Source: Haloimpatiens lingqiaonensis
GTDB lineage: Bacteria > Bacillota > Clostridia > Clostridiales > Clostridiaceae
Assembly (NCBI RefSeq): GCF_901447495.1
Contig: NZ_CABDWS010000018.1
Span: 1 to 46,224, forward strand
Length of the DNA: 46,224 nucleotides
Direction: 5' to 3'
Shown here: positions 26,375 through 34,720 of the stretch, piece after piece
Layout of the letters: each line of letters opens with the position of its first letter
Numbering within the stretch: position 1 is the stretch's first letter
Position numbers and translations under genes: made by a program
The notes under the pieces: model-generated
What the model saw: the letters and a program-made list of their open reading frames with translations, nothing else
Database searches by the model: none
Told to the model about the DNA's origin: nothing

Positions 26375-26386
26375 AAAGAGGTTATT

Positions 26387-26902
26387 ATGATTAAAATAAT
26401 TGGAAGTTTAATTATAATTATATCTTCTACTTATACCGGGTTTTACTATGGTGGGGAATTTAAAAAAAGGGTAGAACAATTAAGAGAGTTTGAAAAAGCT
26501 GTATATCTATTGAAAAACGAAATGTTTTACACATATACATCACTGCCAGATGCTTTTAAGTCTATAAGTTTTAAAGCAAAGGGGGAAGTTAAAAAGATTT
26601 TTAATCGTATGTGGGAGCTTTTAAATAATAATAAAGTAGAAGATGTATACGAAGGATTTAAAATAAGTATTGATGAGCAGAAGGATTTAAAATTAAAGGA
26701 GGAGGATATAGATATACTTTTAAATTTAAGTAAGAGCTTAGGAAAATCTGATTTAGAAGGACAAAGGGCAATAATACTATTTACTATGGAAAGATTAAAA
26801 AAGCAAATTGATGCTGCAGAAAAAGCTATGGAAAAAAACATCAAGATGTATAGATATTTAGGTTTTTCTATAGGAGCTATGTTAGTAATCATGTTGTTAT
26901 AG
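26387..26902 (+). CDS. spoIIIAB: Stage III sporulation protein AB
   Basis: The 171-residue protein has membrane helices at both ends (about 3-18 and 155-170) and a cytoplasmic helical domain resembling a single GspF domain (LREFEKAVYLLKNEMFYT, LPDAFKSIS). It is thought to act as the platform partner of SpoIIIAA. It follows spoIIIAA by 12 bp. Confidence 0.93.
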   Translation: MIKIIGSLIIIISSTYTGFYYGGEFKKRVEQLREFEKAVYLLKNEMFYTYTSLPDAFKSISFKAKGEVKKIFNRMWELLNNNKVEDVYEGFKISIDEQKDLKLKEEDIDILLNLSKSLGKSDLEGQRAIILFTMERLKKQIDAAEKAMEKNIKMYRYLGFSIGAMLVIMLL

Positions 26903-26911
26903 GAGGTAGGC

Positions 26912-27109
26912 ATGTTAGACGTAGGTTTAATATTTAAAATTGGAGCTGTTGGTATACTTATAATAATCCTAGACAAGGTTCTTAAAAGTGGAGGAAAGGA
27001 TGAATATGCAGTAATAACTAATTTGGCAGGAGTGGTTATTATACTTATGATGGTTATTAATTTAATAAGTAAATTGTTTTCTACAGTTAAAACATTATTT
27101 CAGCTATAG
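26912..27109 (+). CDS. spoIIIAC: Stage III sporulation protein AC
   Basis: The 65-residue protein has two membrane helices (about 4-22 and 33-56) and the family core IGAVGILIIILDKVLKSGGKDEYA. It is a small membrane component of the SpoIIIA channel. The start follows GGAGGTAGGC. Confidence 0.92.
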   Translation: MLDVGLIFKIGAVGILIIILDKVLKSGGKDEYAVITNLAGVVIILMMVINLISKLFSTVKTLFQL

Positions 27110-27176
27110 TATAGCAATATGTAAAGAATTTAATTTTAGGTTTCTAAATAAACATATTAAACAATAGGAGGAAGGT

Positions 27177-27560
27177 ATGGAAATTGTTAAGATAGCCACT
27201 TTTGCTTTTATAGCTTTGTTTATACTATCCATATTCAAAAAAAGAAGAGATGATATAGCCCTGCTTATTAGTATATTTTGCGGGTGTTCTATATTTGTAT
27301 TTATGATAGATAAACTATCGGTAATAATTAAATTTCTACAAAATTTAGCTACAAAGGCTAATATTGATTTTGTTTATCTGAACATAGTTTTTAAAGTATT
27401 GGCTATTGCTTTTTTAGCCACCTTTTGCAGTGAAATATGCAAGGATGCAGGAGAGGGCACTATAGCATCGAAAGTGGAGTTTGGTGGAAAAATACTTATT
27501 TTAGCATTGTCAATACCAATATTAATGGCGGTTTTAGATACTATTACAAAAATTTTATAG
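27177..27560 (+). CDS. spoIIIAD: Stage III sporulation protein AD
   Basis: The 127-residue, very hydrophobic protein has about four membrane segments and the family signature ATFCSEICKDAGEGTIASKVEFGGKILIL. It is paired with SpoIIIAC in the channel base. A 67-bp gap separates it from spoIIIAC, the largest in the operon; an SD AGGAGGAAG precedes its ATG. Confidence 0.93.
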   Translation: MEIVKIATFAFIALFILSIFKKRRDDIALLISIFCGCSIFVFMIDKLSVIIKFLQNLATKANIDFVYLNIVFKVLAIAFLATFCSEICKDAGEGTIASKVEFGGKILILALSIPILMAVLDTITKIL

Positions 27561-27579
27561 ATAAAAAAGTGAGGTAGAT

Positions 27580-28743
27580 ATGAAGAAAATAATAAGCTTA
27601 GTAATAATATTTACCCTGTTTTTTACAAATTATAATGTACAAGCATCTTCAAAGAACTACAGTGAAACAAATGAAATTGCTAATGAAGAGCAAATAGAAA
27701 GTTTGTATAAGTATATTTCTAATATGAAAAATAAATATGAAATAATACAAGAATTAAATCCTAAAGAATATGTTATGGATTTTATGAAAACTGGTGATGG
27801 TAAATTTTCAATTAAAAAGCTAGGTAAAGCTTTATGGTCCTATGCTTTTAGAGAAATATCGGCATCTTTAAAAATAATGATAAATATTCTTGTAATAGGA
27901 ATTATAAGTGCACTACTAAAAAATTTAGAAAATGCCTTCAGTAATGAAAAGATGACAAAGGTAGCATATTTTGCTTGCTATTCTATTGTGATAATAATTG
28001 TAGCTAAGAGTTTTAAAATAGGAGTATCGCTGGTTATAGGTACTATAAATTCCATGGTAGACTTCATGACTGCACTTATACCAGTACTTTTGGTAATGCT
28101 GGCTAGTATAGGTGGCATTGCAGAAGCAGCAGTTATGAATCCAATAATAATTGTGGCTATAAATGTATGTTCTAGAATTTATGTAAGCTTTATTATACCT
28201 ATGATACTTATGAGCTTTGTATTAAATTTTGTAAATAACATATCTAATGATTATAAAATAAGTAATTTAACAAAAATATTCAGTAAGGTAGCTTTATGGA
28301 CGCAAGGAATAATTATGACAGTTTTTGTAGGCATGGTAAGTATAAGAGGTATTACTTCTAAAACTTTAGATGCAGTTACGTCTAAGACAGCAAAATATGC
28401 AGTAGATAATTTTGTTCCAGTGGTAGGTAAATGTCTTTCAGATGCAGTATCCACAGTAGCGGGATATTCACTTTTAGCTAAAAATGCTTTAAGTAGCTTA
28501 GGGCTTGTGATACTTTTAGCTATTATAATTTTCCCTATAATGAAAATATTTATTATAGCTTCTATGTATAAAATAAGTGCAGCACTGATAGAGCCTATAT
28601 GTGACAAGGGTATAGTGAAATGTATAAGTGACTCTGGAGATTCTTTGATCATGCTAATGTCCACTTTAATTAGTGTTTCATTTATGTTTTTTATAATGAT
28701 AAGCATTATAGCAGCAGCTGGAAGTGGGGTTTTAGGAGGATAA
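27580..28743 (+). CDS. spoIIIAE: Stage III sporulation protein AE
   Basis: The 387-residue polytopic protein has an N-terminal signal peptide (KKIISLVIIFTLFFTNYNVQA), a short extracytoplasmic domain and about seven membrane segments. VLLVMLASIGGIAEAAVMNP and KTAKYAVDNFVPVVGKCLSDAV are SpoIIIAE signatures. It is the largest integral part of the channel. Confidence 0.95.
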   Translation: MKKIISLVIIFTLFFTNYNVQASSKNYSETNEIANEEQIESLYKYISNMKNKYEIIQELNPKEYVMDFMKTGDGKFSIKKLGKALWSYAFREISASLKIMINILVIGIISALLKNLENAFSNEKMTKVAYFACYSIVIIIVAKSFKIGVSLVIGTINSMVDFMTALIPVLLVMLASIGGIAEAAVMNPIIIVAINVCSRIYVSFIIPMILMSFVLNFVNNISNDYKISNLTKIFSKVALWTQGIIMTVFVGMVSIRGITSKTLDAVTSKTAKYAVDNFVPVVGKCLSDAVSTVAGYSLLAKNALSSLGLVILLAIIIFPIMKIFIIASMYKISAALIEPICDKGIVKCISDSGDSLIMLMSTLISVSFMFFIMISIIAAAGSGVLGG

Positions 28744-28745
28744 AA

Positions 28746-29321
28746 ATGATAGAATTTATGAAAAATTGGGTAATAACTATAAGTGTTTGTGTATTTTTTA
28801 TAATAGCAGTAGAATCCATATTGCCCTCTAATGATTTGAAAAAATACGCAAAATTTGTATTAGGATTAATATTAATAATCACAATAATAAATCCTATTAT
28901 AAAGATCATTAATGGAAATTTAAATATTACAAGTGCTATAAACATGGATAAATATACTGAAGATAAGTTATATAAAAATACTTATGAAGAATATAAAAAT
29001 AAGAATATTGAAAGTACTTGTAAAAATTTTGAATATAATTTAGAAAAGCAGTGCATGAATAAACTTAAGGAAAAATATAGTGATAATAATTTTAAGATAG
29101 CTGTAAAAGTAAAATATCAAGAGGACACTAATAGCTTTAAAATAATGAGCATGAATGTGGGAGTAAAAAAACACAAGGTGGTAGAAAAAGTTGTGATAAA
29201 TACCAAAAGGGAGCCTAAAAGTAAGGAAAAAGTTGAGGATAAATTAGATAAAGAGATAAAAAATTATATTAATAAGGAATTTGAAATTCCAATTAATGTT
29301 ATAAATATATATAAAATCTAG
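28746..29321 (+). CDS. spoIIIAF: Stage III sporulation protein AF
   Basis: The 191-residue protein has two N-terminal membrane helices (about 6-23 and 35-55; PSNDLKKYAKFVLGLILII is typical) and an extracytoplasmic domain that in the family resembles ring-building motifs. It begins 2 bp after spoIIIAE. Confidence 0.92.
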   Translation: MIEFMKNWVITISVCVFFIIAVESILPSNDLKKYAKFVLGLILIITIINPIIKIINGNLNITSAINMDKYTEDKLYKNTYEEYKNKNIESTCKNFEYNLEKQCMNKLKEKYSDNNFKIAVKVKYQEDTNSFKIMSMNVGVKKHKVVEKVVINTKREPKSKEKVEDKLDKEIKNYINKEFEIPINVINIYKI

Positions 29322-29332
29322 GGAGGGATAAA

Positions 29333-29944
29333 ATGAACTTTAAGGATAAATTATTAAAGTTTAAAAATGAATTAAATAAGGACAAGGATGGTAATAAAAA
29401 AATTTTTAATTTAATAGTAATAATATTAATTGGATGCATATTGATGATAGCTGGCAGTAGTTTCAAGGGGAAAAAGAGCATAAACACAGTTGCAGCCAAT
29501 AATCAAAATACTAAAGAAAATATAGAGTACACAGGAAATAATGATAAGGAGTATGAAATATTCCTTCAAAATCAACTAAAGGATAAACTAGAAAAAATTC
29601 AGGGAGTTGGAAGGGTAGAGGTGATGATTTATTTTGAAAGTGGTGAAGAAAAAGTACCTGCAGTGAATATCAGCAATTCTGATAATGTGACTAATGAAGA
29701 AGATACAGCAGGTGGAAAGAGAAAAATTTCTCAAAACAATAACGATAAAAACGTAGTGATTACTAATGAAGATGGAAGTAATAAACCACTTATAGTGAAA
29801 AAAAATAAGCCTAGGATTACAGGAGTATTAGTAGTGGCACAGGGGGCTGAAAGTAAGGTAACGGAACTAAGGATAAGTAAGGCGGTATGTGCATTATTTG
29901 ACATACCAAATATTAAAGTCAATGTATATCCTATGAAAAAGTAG
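29333..29944 (+). CDS. spoIIIAG: Stage III sporulation protein AG
   Basis: The 203-residue protein has one membrane helix (about 22-42) and a ring-building domain with ELEKIQGVGRVEVMIYF-like sequence (LEKIQGVGRVEVMIYFESG) and RITGVLVVAQGAES. In Bacillus it forms a large ring in the intermembrane space. A Lys/Asn/Glu-rich insert (about 110-150) matches the long beta-loop region of that protein. Confidence 0.94.
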   Translation: MNFKDKLLKFKNELNKDKDGNKKIFNLIVIILIGCILMIAGSSFKGKKSINTVAANNQNTKENIEYTGNNDKEYEIFLQNQLKDKLEKIQGVGRVEVMIYFESGEEKVPAVNISNSDNVTNEEDTAGGKRKISQNNNDKNVVITNEDGSNKPLIVKKNKPRITGVLVVAQGAESKVTELRISKAVCALFDIPNIKVNVYPMKK

Positions 29945-29982
29945 CATATAATTCTATGTAAGAAGAAATGGGGGGTTTTGTA

Positions 29983-30495
29983 ATGAATAAGAAACAAGCT
30001 ATTATTATTGCAACATTATTAGTGTTAATTGTTTGCTTAGGTATGGTGGCAACTAAGGTAAATACTTCAGTAATATCTAAAAGTGGTGGAAAGACTGGAG
30101 AGAAAAGTGCTATATCTTTTAATAATAACCAAAAGGAAGAAAGTAAAAGCAACTATTTTACAGAATCAAAAATGTTAAAAGAAGAGCGTACTATTCAAAC
30201 TCTTGAAGAATTAAAATCTATAATCGATGATGAAAAGATCGATAAAGAACAAAAATCCAAGGTTATAGAAGAATTCAAAAACATATCAACTAATGCAGAT
30301 AAGGAAAATAAAATTGAAATAGCACTTAAAGGAAAAGGCTTTGAAGATGTTGTATGCATGATAGAGAAGAACAATAAGGTCAGAGTAATAGTTAAGTCTA
30401 GTAAAAAATTATCAGATAAACAAGCAAAAGAAATTCAAGATGTGGTTATGAGTGTTACTGGATCAAATAATGTGGAAATTGAAAATAAGGAATAA
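29983..30495 (+). CDS. spoIIIAH: Stage III sporulation protein AH
   Basis: The 170-residue protein has one N-terminal helix (about 5-25), a linker and a ring-building domain (about 90-168). It is the mother-cell partner of SpoIIQ. ATG 29968 is in frame but lies before the GGGGG at 29970-29975, which is spaced for ATG 29983. It ends the spoIIIA operon. Confidence 0.92.
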   Translation: MNKKQAIIIATLLVLIVCLGMVATKVNTSVISKSGGKTGEKSAISFNNNQKEESKSNYFTESKMLKEERTIQTLEELKSIIDDEKIDKEQKSKVIEEFKNISTNADKENKIEIALKGKGFEDVVCMIEKNNKVRVIVKSSKKLSDKQAKEIQDVVMSVTGSNNVEIENKE

Positions 30496-30498
30496 TAA

Positions 30499-30527
30499 TT
30501 GTAAATGCAAAATGTATTTGATATAAT
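30499..30527 (+). promoter_or_regulatory. Strong sigma-A promoter upstream of repeat copy D and yqhY
   Basis: TTGTAA (30499-30504) and TATAAT (30522-30527) are 17 bp apart, and TGA directly before TATAAT makes an extended -10. The predicted start near 30534 puts the whole of repeat copy D inside the 5' leader of the Asp23 gene. Confidence 0.7.
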
Positions 30528-30546
30528 GTATCTAAGGGTAAAGAGA

Positions 30547-30681
30547 TTTATTCGATGACTACCTGCCGTAACACTCCCACTTCTAACAAAGTGGGAGATA
30601 ACGGCAGCTACGTCCCTGGATAACGATCTCTAACCTTCAGATGGAGTAAAAACTCTATCTGAAGCTAAGAGCTCTGTTTAT
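30547..30681 (+). repeat. Two-hairpin interspersed repeat, copy D
   Basis: This 135-bp copy is bounded by TTTAT at 30547-30551 and 30677-30681. Like copy B, the first hairpin joins a left arm containing GTAACAC to a right arm containing GATAAC, leaving an internal loop. The second hairpin is CAGATGGAGT/ACTCTATCTG around AAAA. It ends 25 bases before the yqhY start. Confidence 0.88.
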
Positions 30682-30706
30682 TTAAGAGACTTAAGGAGGT
30701 AAAGAG

Positions 30707-31105
30707 ATGGATGAAAGTTTAAAAAACACAGAGTCTGTAGGAGTTGTAAAGATTTCTGATGAAGTTGTTAGTGTCATTGCTGCATTAGCTGCTGATGAAA
30801 TAGAAGGAATAGAGGAAATAAATGCTGGCTTAGCTGGAGGCATATCACAAATACTTGGAGGCAAAAAAAATATATCTAAAGGTGTTAAGGTATCTGTGAA
30901 TGAAGGAAGTGCAACCATAGATTTATACGTAGTTGTGAGATACGGCGTTAGAATTCCTGAAATTTGTGAGAAAGTGCAGAAGAATGTTATGAAAACAGTA
31001 GAAACCATAACAGGATTAAAAGTTTCAGCAGTGAATGTGTATGTTCAGAACGTAGCAATTCCTAAACTTGAAGATCAAAATAGTAAAGAAGAGAAAGAAG
31101 ATTAA
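30707..31105 (+). CDS. yqhY: Asp23/Gls24 family protein (YqhY-like)
   Basis: The 132-residue cytoplasmic protein is an Asp23/Gls24 domain: VVSVIAALAADEIEGIEEIN, the Gly-rich SQILGGKKNISKGVKV, and VRYGVRIPEICEKVQKNV. B. subtilis YqhY is linked to acetyl-CoA carboxylase regulation; in many Firmicutes the gene sits before nusB, as here. It has a strong promoter and a structured 5' leader made of repeat copy D, and a terminator directly after it. Confidence 0.9.
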   Translation: MDESLKNTESVGVVKISDEVVSVIAALAADEIEGIEEINAGLAGGISQILGGKKNISKGVKVSVNEGSATIDLYVVVRYGVRIPEICEKVQKNVMKTVETITGLKVSAVNVYVQNVAIPKLEDQNSKEEKED

Positions 31106-31110
31106 AATAT

Positions 31111-31134
31111 ACCCTCTGATTTCAGAGGGTTTTT
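31111..31134 (+). terminator. Intrinsic terminator after yqhY
   Basis: ACCCTCTG (31111-31118) pairs with CAGAGGGT (31123-31130) around ATTT, then TTTTT. Confidence 0.9.
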
Positions 31135-31146
31135 CCATGTTCAACA

Positions 31147-31174
31147 TTGTGAATAATTTTAGTATATTTACAAT
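31147..31174 (+). promoter_or_regulatory. Possible sigma-A promoter of nusB
   Basis: TTGTGA (31147-31152) and TACAAT (31169-31174) are 16 bp apart and lie between the yqhY terminator and nusB. Confidence 0.42.
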
Positions 31175-31231
31175 TTTTTTGATAATAATTAAATAATAGA
31201 GGTAAAAACAAATATTGAAGGGAGAATTTTT

Positions 31232-31630
31232 ATGAACAGAAGAAAATCAAGAGAAGCTACAATGAAATTATTATATGGAAGAATTATAAACAAAGGTGAG
31301 TATGAGGATTTAATAGAGGACTTTAAAGAAAATGCAGAAGAAAATATAGAAGATATAGATTTTTCATATGTAATAAAAACTTTAAAAGGAATTGAAGATA
31401 ACATAGTAGAAATAGATAGTGAGATAGAAAAATATTTAAGTGGTTGGAAAATTAGCAGAGTTTCTAAGGTGAATCTTTCAATTTTAAGATTAGCAATTTA
31501 TGAGATAAAATTTATAGAAGAGATACCATATAGAGTAGCTGTAAATGAAGCTATTGAACTTGCAAAAAAATATTCAGATGATAAGTCACCAGCATTCATA
31601 AATGGTATATTAGGTAATATGGCAAAGTAA
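31232..31630 (+). CDS. nusB: Transcription antitermination factor NusB
   Basis: The 132-residue all-helical protein has NRRKSREATMKLLYG at the start, SRVSKVNLSILRLAIYEIKF and the C-terminal IPYRVAVNEAIELAKKYSDDKSPAFINGIL, all NusB signatures. It acts with NusE/S10 in rRNA antitermination. It heads the nusB-xseA-xseB-ispA run. Confidence 0.95.
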   Translation: MNRRKSREATMKLLYGRIINKGEYEDLIEDFKENAEENIEDIDFSYVIKTLKGIEDNIVEIDSEIEKYLSGWKISRVSKVNLSILRLAIYEIKFIEEIPYRVAVNEAIELAKKYSDDKSPAFINGILGNMAK

Positions 31631-31661
31631 TAATAAAATATGGGAGGTTAGCTGCCAAGAT

Positions 31662-32873
31662 ATGTTTATTAAAACTTTAACTGTGGGTAAACTAAATAGT
31701 TACATAAAGAAGATAATGGACAGCGATTTTATACTTAAAAATATATATGTAAAAGGGGAAATATCAAATTTAAAGATACATAGTAGTGGACACATATATT
31801 TTTCTTTAAAGGACTCAGAAGGTAAAATTAGTTGTGTTATGTTTAAGGATTCCGCTGAAGGTCTCACTTTCCAACCTGAGAATGGAATGAAGGTTTTAGC
31901 TACAGGAAGGGTATCTGTATACATAAAAGATGGAAACTATCAATTATATTGTAGTGAGATGCAAATAGAAGGATTGGGAGAATTACATATTGCCTTTGAA
32001 AATTTAAAGAAAAAATTATATGAAAAAGGAATGTTTGAAGAGGACAATAAAAAGCCTCTTCCTAAGTATCCTAAAAAAATAGGAGTAATAACTTCACCTA
32101 CTGGTGCGGCTGTAAGAGATATAATAAATGTATGTAAAAGACGAAATACTAAAATGGATATATTAATTTATCCCACATTGGTACAGGGAGATGCTGCCAG
32201 CCTGGGAATTATAAATGCTTTGAAATATTTAGATGAAAGAGAAGACATAGAAGCAATAATAATAGCTAGAGGTGGAGGATCATTAGAGGAACTTTGGGCT
32301 TTTAATGATGAAAAGTTAGCAGAAGCAGTATATAAATGTAAAACTCCAGTGGTGTCAGGGGTAGGTCATGAAACGGATTTTACTATAATAGATTTTGTGT
32401 CAGATAGGAGAGCTCCCACTCCTTCAGCAGCTGCAGAAATATTAGTTCCCAAATTAGAGGATATGGTCAAGGAAATATCTTACTATGGTGAATATTTATT
32501 CTCATATATGGAAAAGTTTATAGATATATCATATAATAAAATTAATTCTTTAAGAAGTGTACTAGAGGTAAACAGTCCTTTAAATCGTATTGTAAATGAA
32601 TATAGAATACTGGACAATTATAAAAATACTATGGAAAGTATTATTAAAAATAGATTATATGAAGAAAAAAGCAAATTAAATGAATATAAAATAATATTGG
32701 AATCAAACAATCCTTTAAATTCCTTAAGTAAAGGGTTTTCAATTATATATGATGATAAATATAATATAATAAAAACTAAAGAAGATATAATAAAAAATGA
32801 TATAATAAACATAAGGTTACGAAATGGAGAAGTAAGATTAAAAATACAAGTTCTGGAGGAGAGCAATGGCTAA
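31662..32873 (+). CDS. xseA: Exodeoxyribonuclease VII large subunit
   Basis: The 403-residue protein has an N-terminal OB fold (about 1-100; YVKGEISNLKIHSSGHIYFS) and a catalytic domain with IGVITSPTGAAVRDIINVCKRR, ARGGGSLEELWAFNDE and SGVGHETDFTIIDFVSDRRAPTPSAAAE, then a coiled coil. With XseB it degrades single-stranded DNA. The SD GGGAGG is rather far (about 13 bases) from the ATG. It overlaps xseB by 8 bp. Confidence 0.95.
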   Translation: MFIKTLTVGKLNSYIKKIMDSDFILKNIYVKGEISNLKIHSSGHIYFSLKDSEGKISCVMFKDSAEGLTFQPENGMKVLATGRVSVYIKDGNYQLYCSEMQIEGLGELHIAFENLKKKLYEKGMFEEDNKKPLPKYPKKIGVITSPTGAAVRDIINVCKRRNTKMDILIYPTLVQGDAASLGIINALKYLDEREDIEAIIIARGGGSLEELWAFNDEKLAEAVYKCKTPVVSGVGHETDFTIIDFVSDRRAPTPSAAAEILVPKLEDMVKEISYYGEYLFSYMEKFIDISYNKINSLRSVLEVNSPLNRIVNEYRILDNYKNTMESIIKNRLYEEKSKLNEYKIILESNNPLNSLSKGFSIIYDDKYNIIKTKEDIIKNDIINIRLRNGEVRLKIQVLEESNG

Positions 32874-33084
32874 AAAAATATCCTATGAAGAGATGTTAAA
32901 AGAATTAGAAGGCATTGTTAAACTTATGGACAGTGAAGAATTATCTTTAGATGATGCCATTAAAAATTATGAAAAAGGCATAAAATTATATAATAAGTTA
33001 AATTCTACACTTAGTACAGCAGAGGGTAAAATAAAGATAATCAAGGATGAAGAAGAGAAAGATTTCTTAGATGAAAGGGAATAG
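32866..33084 (+). CDS. xseB: Exodeoxyribonuclease VII small subunit
   Basis: The 72-residue protein is two helices with the signature SYEEMLKELEGIVKLMDS and LDDAIKNYEKGIKLY. It coats the coiled coil of XseA. The start overlaps the xseA end, with GGAGAG inside xseA as SD. Confidence 0.94.
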   Translation: MAKKISYEEMLKELEGIVKLMDSEELSLDDAIKNYEKGIKLYNKLNSTLSTAEGKIKIIKDEEEKDFLDERE

Positions 33085-33086
33085 TT

Positions 33087-33953
33087 ATGATAGAGAGACA
33101 AATAAAAGAGGAAATAGAGCTTTGGATTGAAGATTATTTTAAGGATAAGGGAAATTATAATAAAATAATATACGATGCAATGAAATATAGTTTAACTGTG
33201 GGAGGCAAGAGAATAAGACCTATATTAATGCTTCTTACCTATAAAATGTATAGGGAGGATTATAAAAAAATTATTCCTTTGGCTTGTGCAGTGGAAATGA
33301 TACATACGTATTCTCTTATTCATGATGATTTACCTTGTATGGACAATGATGACTTAAGAAGAGGAAAACCTACTAATCATAAGGTTTTTGGATATGCTAT
33401 GGCAGTTTTAGCAGGAGATGGATTGCTAAATGAAGCTATGAATATAATGTTTAAATATATATTGGATAATAAGGAAGGTTTAGAAGCTTGCTATACTATT
33501 TCAAAATCTGCAGGAGTAGAGGGTATGATAGGAGGGCAAGTAGTTGACATTTTAGGAGAAGGCAAAAAAGTTACAGAGGATGAACTTACATATATGCATA
33601 AAAAAAAGACAGGGGAGCTTATTACAGCACCTATAGTAGCAGGAGCATTATTGGCAAAAGCACCTAATGAACATGTGGAAAAGCTTAAATTATATGGTGA
33701 GAAATTAGGGGTTGCCTTTCAAATTAAAGATGATATTTTAGATGTAACTGGAGATGCAAATGTCCTTGGAAAAAATGTCCATAGTGATGATAAAATGCAC
33801 AAGACTACTTTTATAACCACCTATGGATTAGAGGAATGTAAGATAAAATGTGAACAATTAACTAGAGAATGTATTAAAATATTAAGAGAATTAAACTTAC
33901 ATTCAGAGCCGTTGGTGGCATTAACCAGGTTTCTTTTAGAAAGAAATAATTAG
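33087..33953 (+). CDS. ispA: Polyprenyl synthetase, farnesyl/geranyl diphosphate synthase type
   Basis: The 288-residue enzyme condenses IPP with allylic diphosphates. The first Asp-rich motif is DDLPCMDNDDLRRGKPTNH, the second is FQIKDDILDVTGD; GGKRIRPIL precedes them. Length fits IspA. Product chain length cannot be fixed from sequence. It begins 2 bp after xseB and is directly upstream of OLE RNA, with dxs beyond, so two isoprenoid genes flank the RNA. Confidence 0.93.
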   Translation: MIERQIKEEIELWIEDYFKDKGNYNKIIYDAMKYSLTVGGKRIRPILMLLTYKMYREDYKKIIPLACAVEMIHTYSLIHDDLPCMDNDDLRRGKPTNHKVFGYAMAVLAGDGLLNEAMNIMFKYILDNKEGLEACYTISKSAGVEGMIGGQVVDILGEGKKVTEDELTYMHKKKTGELITAPIVAGALLAKAPNEHVEKLKLYGEKLGVAFQIKDDILDVTGDANVLGKNVHSDDKMHKTTFITTYGLEECKIKCEQLTRECIKILRELNLHSEPLVALTRFLLERNN

Positions 33954-33983
33954 TAAATTTATTTTAAATTTAATTTAAACATT

Positions 33984-34012
33984 TTGAATAATTAATATCC
34001 ATATGATATAAT
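33984..34012 (+). promoter_or_regulatory. Consensus promoter of OLE RNA
   Basis: TTGAAT (33984-33989), a 17-bp spacer and TATAAT (34007-34012), with TGA before the -10 giving an extended -10. The expected start, about 7 bases on, falls at 34019-34021, exactly where the 5' strand of the terminal OLE stem begins. Confidence 0.78.
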
Positions 34013-34020
34013 TATTCTGC

Positions 34021-34604
34021 GAGGTGGTGCAGTATTCTAGTCGGGTAAGTGTTTTTTGAAGACGGGGCTAAAAATCCGTTAAAGGGCACATCGATGAAGT
34101 TCCTGGTGCTGGCTTATGACGCCCAGTTATGGGTTGGTGCTGGGAGTAAGGGGGATGGGGCAATCGCAATGGCATGCGACACTGACCCTACCTTCGTGGA
34201 GACCACTGCTTGTGGGTTAAGCTAGTCGCCTAATCTACGACAGTGGATTAAACCTGCATTGTGGTAAAAAAGCTATGTGCAGCGTAGCCTGCCTTGAAGT
34301 GGTGTAGGGAGAGGTGTGAACAAGTTAAATGACTTTGGCCGAAGGCATTTAACCATTGCATGCTGAAACCTATGCTGCAAAAGAGGCTAGAGAAACACCT
34401 AACTGTCGAGGAAAACTCCTAGACTGTTCCATAAGAGATATATTAGGGATTAAAGTACGGACTAAGTGGTAATCCAGTCCTATTTCTGGTAACAAAATAG
34501 ATAGTCTATTAAAGGGAAACCGTCAAAGTGGCGACACTTAGATTAGACTATGGGAAATCCTACTGGACCTAAGCCGTAAGATTTACTTAATATATCACCA
34601 CCTC
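34021..34604 (+). ncRNA. ole: OLE RNA (ornate, large, extremophilic)
   Basis: A 584-base, non-coding and visibly G+C-richer stretch lies between ispA and an oapA-like gene with dxs beyond, the exact setting of OLE RNA in Bacillus halodurans and anaerobic Firmicutes. Its ends pair perfectly: GAGGTGGTG (34021-34029) with CACCACCTC (34596-34604). Inner helices can be seen, for example GTTAAATG/CATTTAAC (34324-34331/34346-34353), GGACT/AGTCC (34459-34463/34476-34480) and ATAGTCTA/TAGACTAT (34501-34508/34544-34551). OLE RNPs sit at the membrane with OapA and have been linked to alcohol, cold and magnesium stress in B. halodurans. Length is close to the usual ~600 bases. A promoter sits directly upstream. 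Identity rests on synteny, structure and the partner gene, not on a covariance-model search. Confidence 0.93.
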
Positions 34605-34609
34605 TTAAT

Positions 34610-34647
34610 CTTATAATTACCAAAAATAAATTTTTTATTTTTATAAG
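34610..34647 (+). terminator. Possible weak AT-only hairpin after OLE RNA
   Basis: CTTATAA (34610-34616) pairs with TTATAAG (34641-34647) and AAAAATAAA with TTTATTTTT inside. It could end part of the OLE transcripts before oapA, but it is almost all A-T and has no clear T tract beyond it. Confidence 0.3.
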
Positions 34648-34720
34648 TTAAAAAGAATTCATATAGATTTTAAAATTTTTAGAAATCTAGTTTTAATGTA
34701 TAAAATGGGGGAATGATTGG

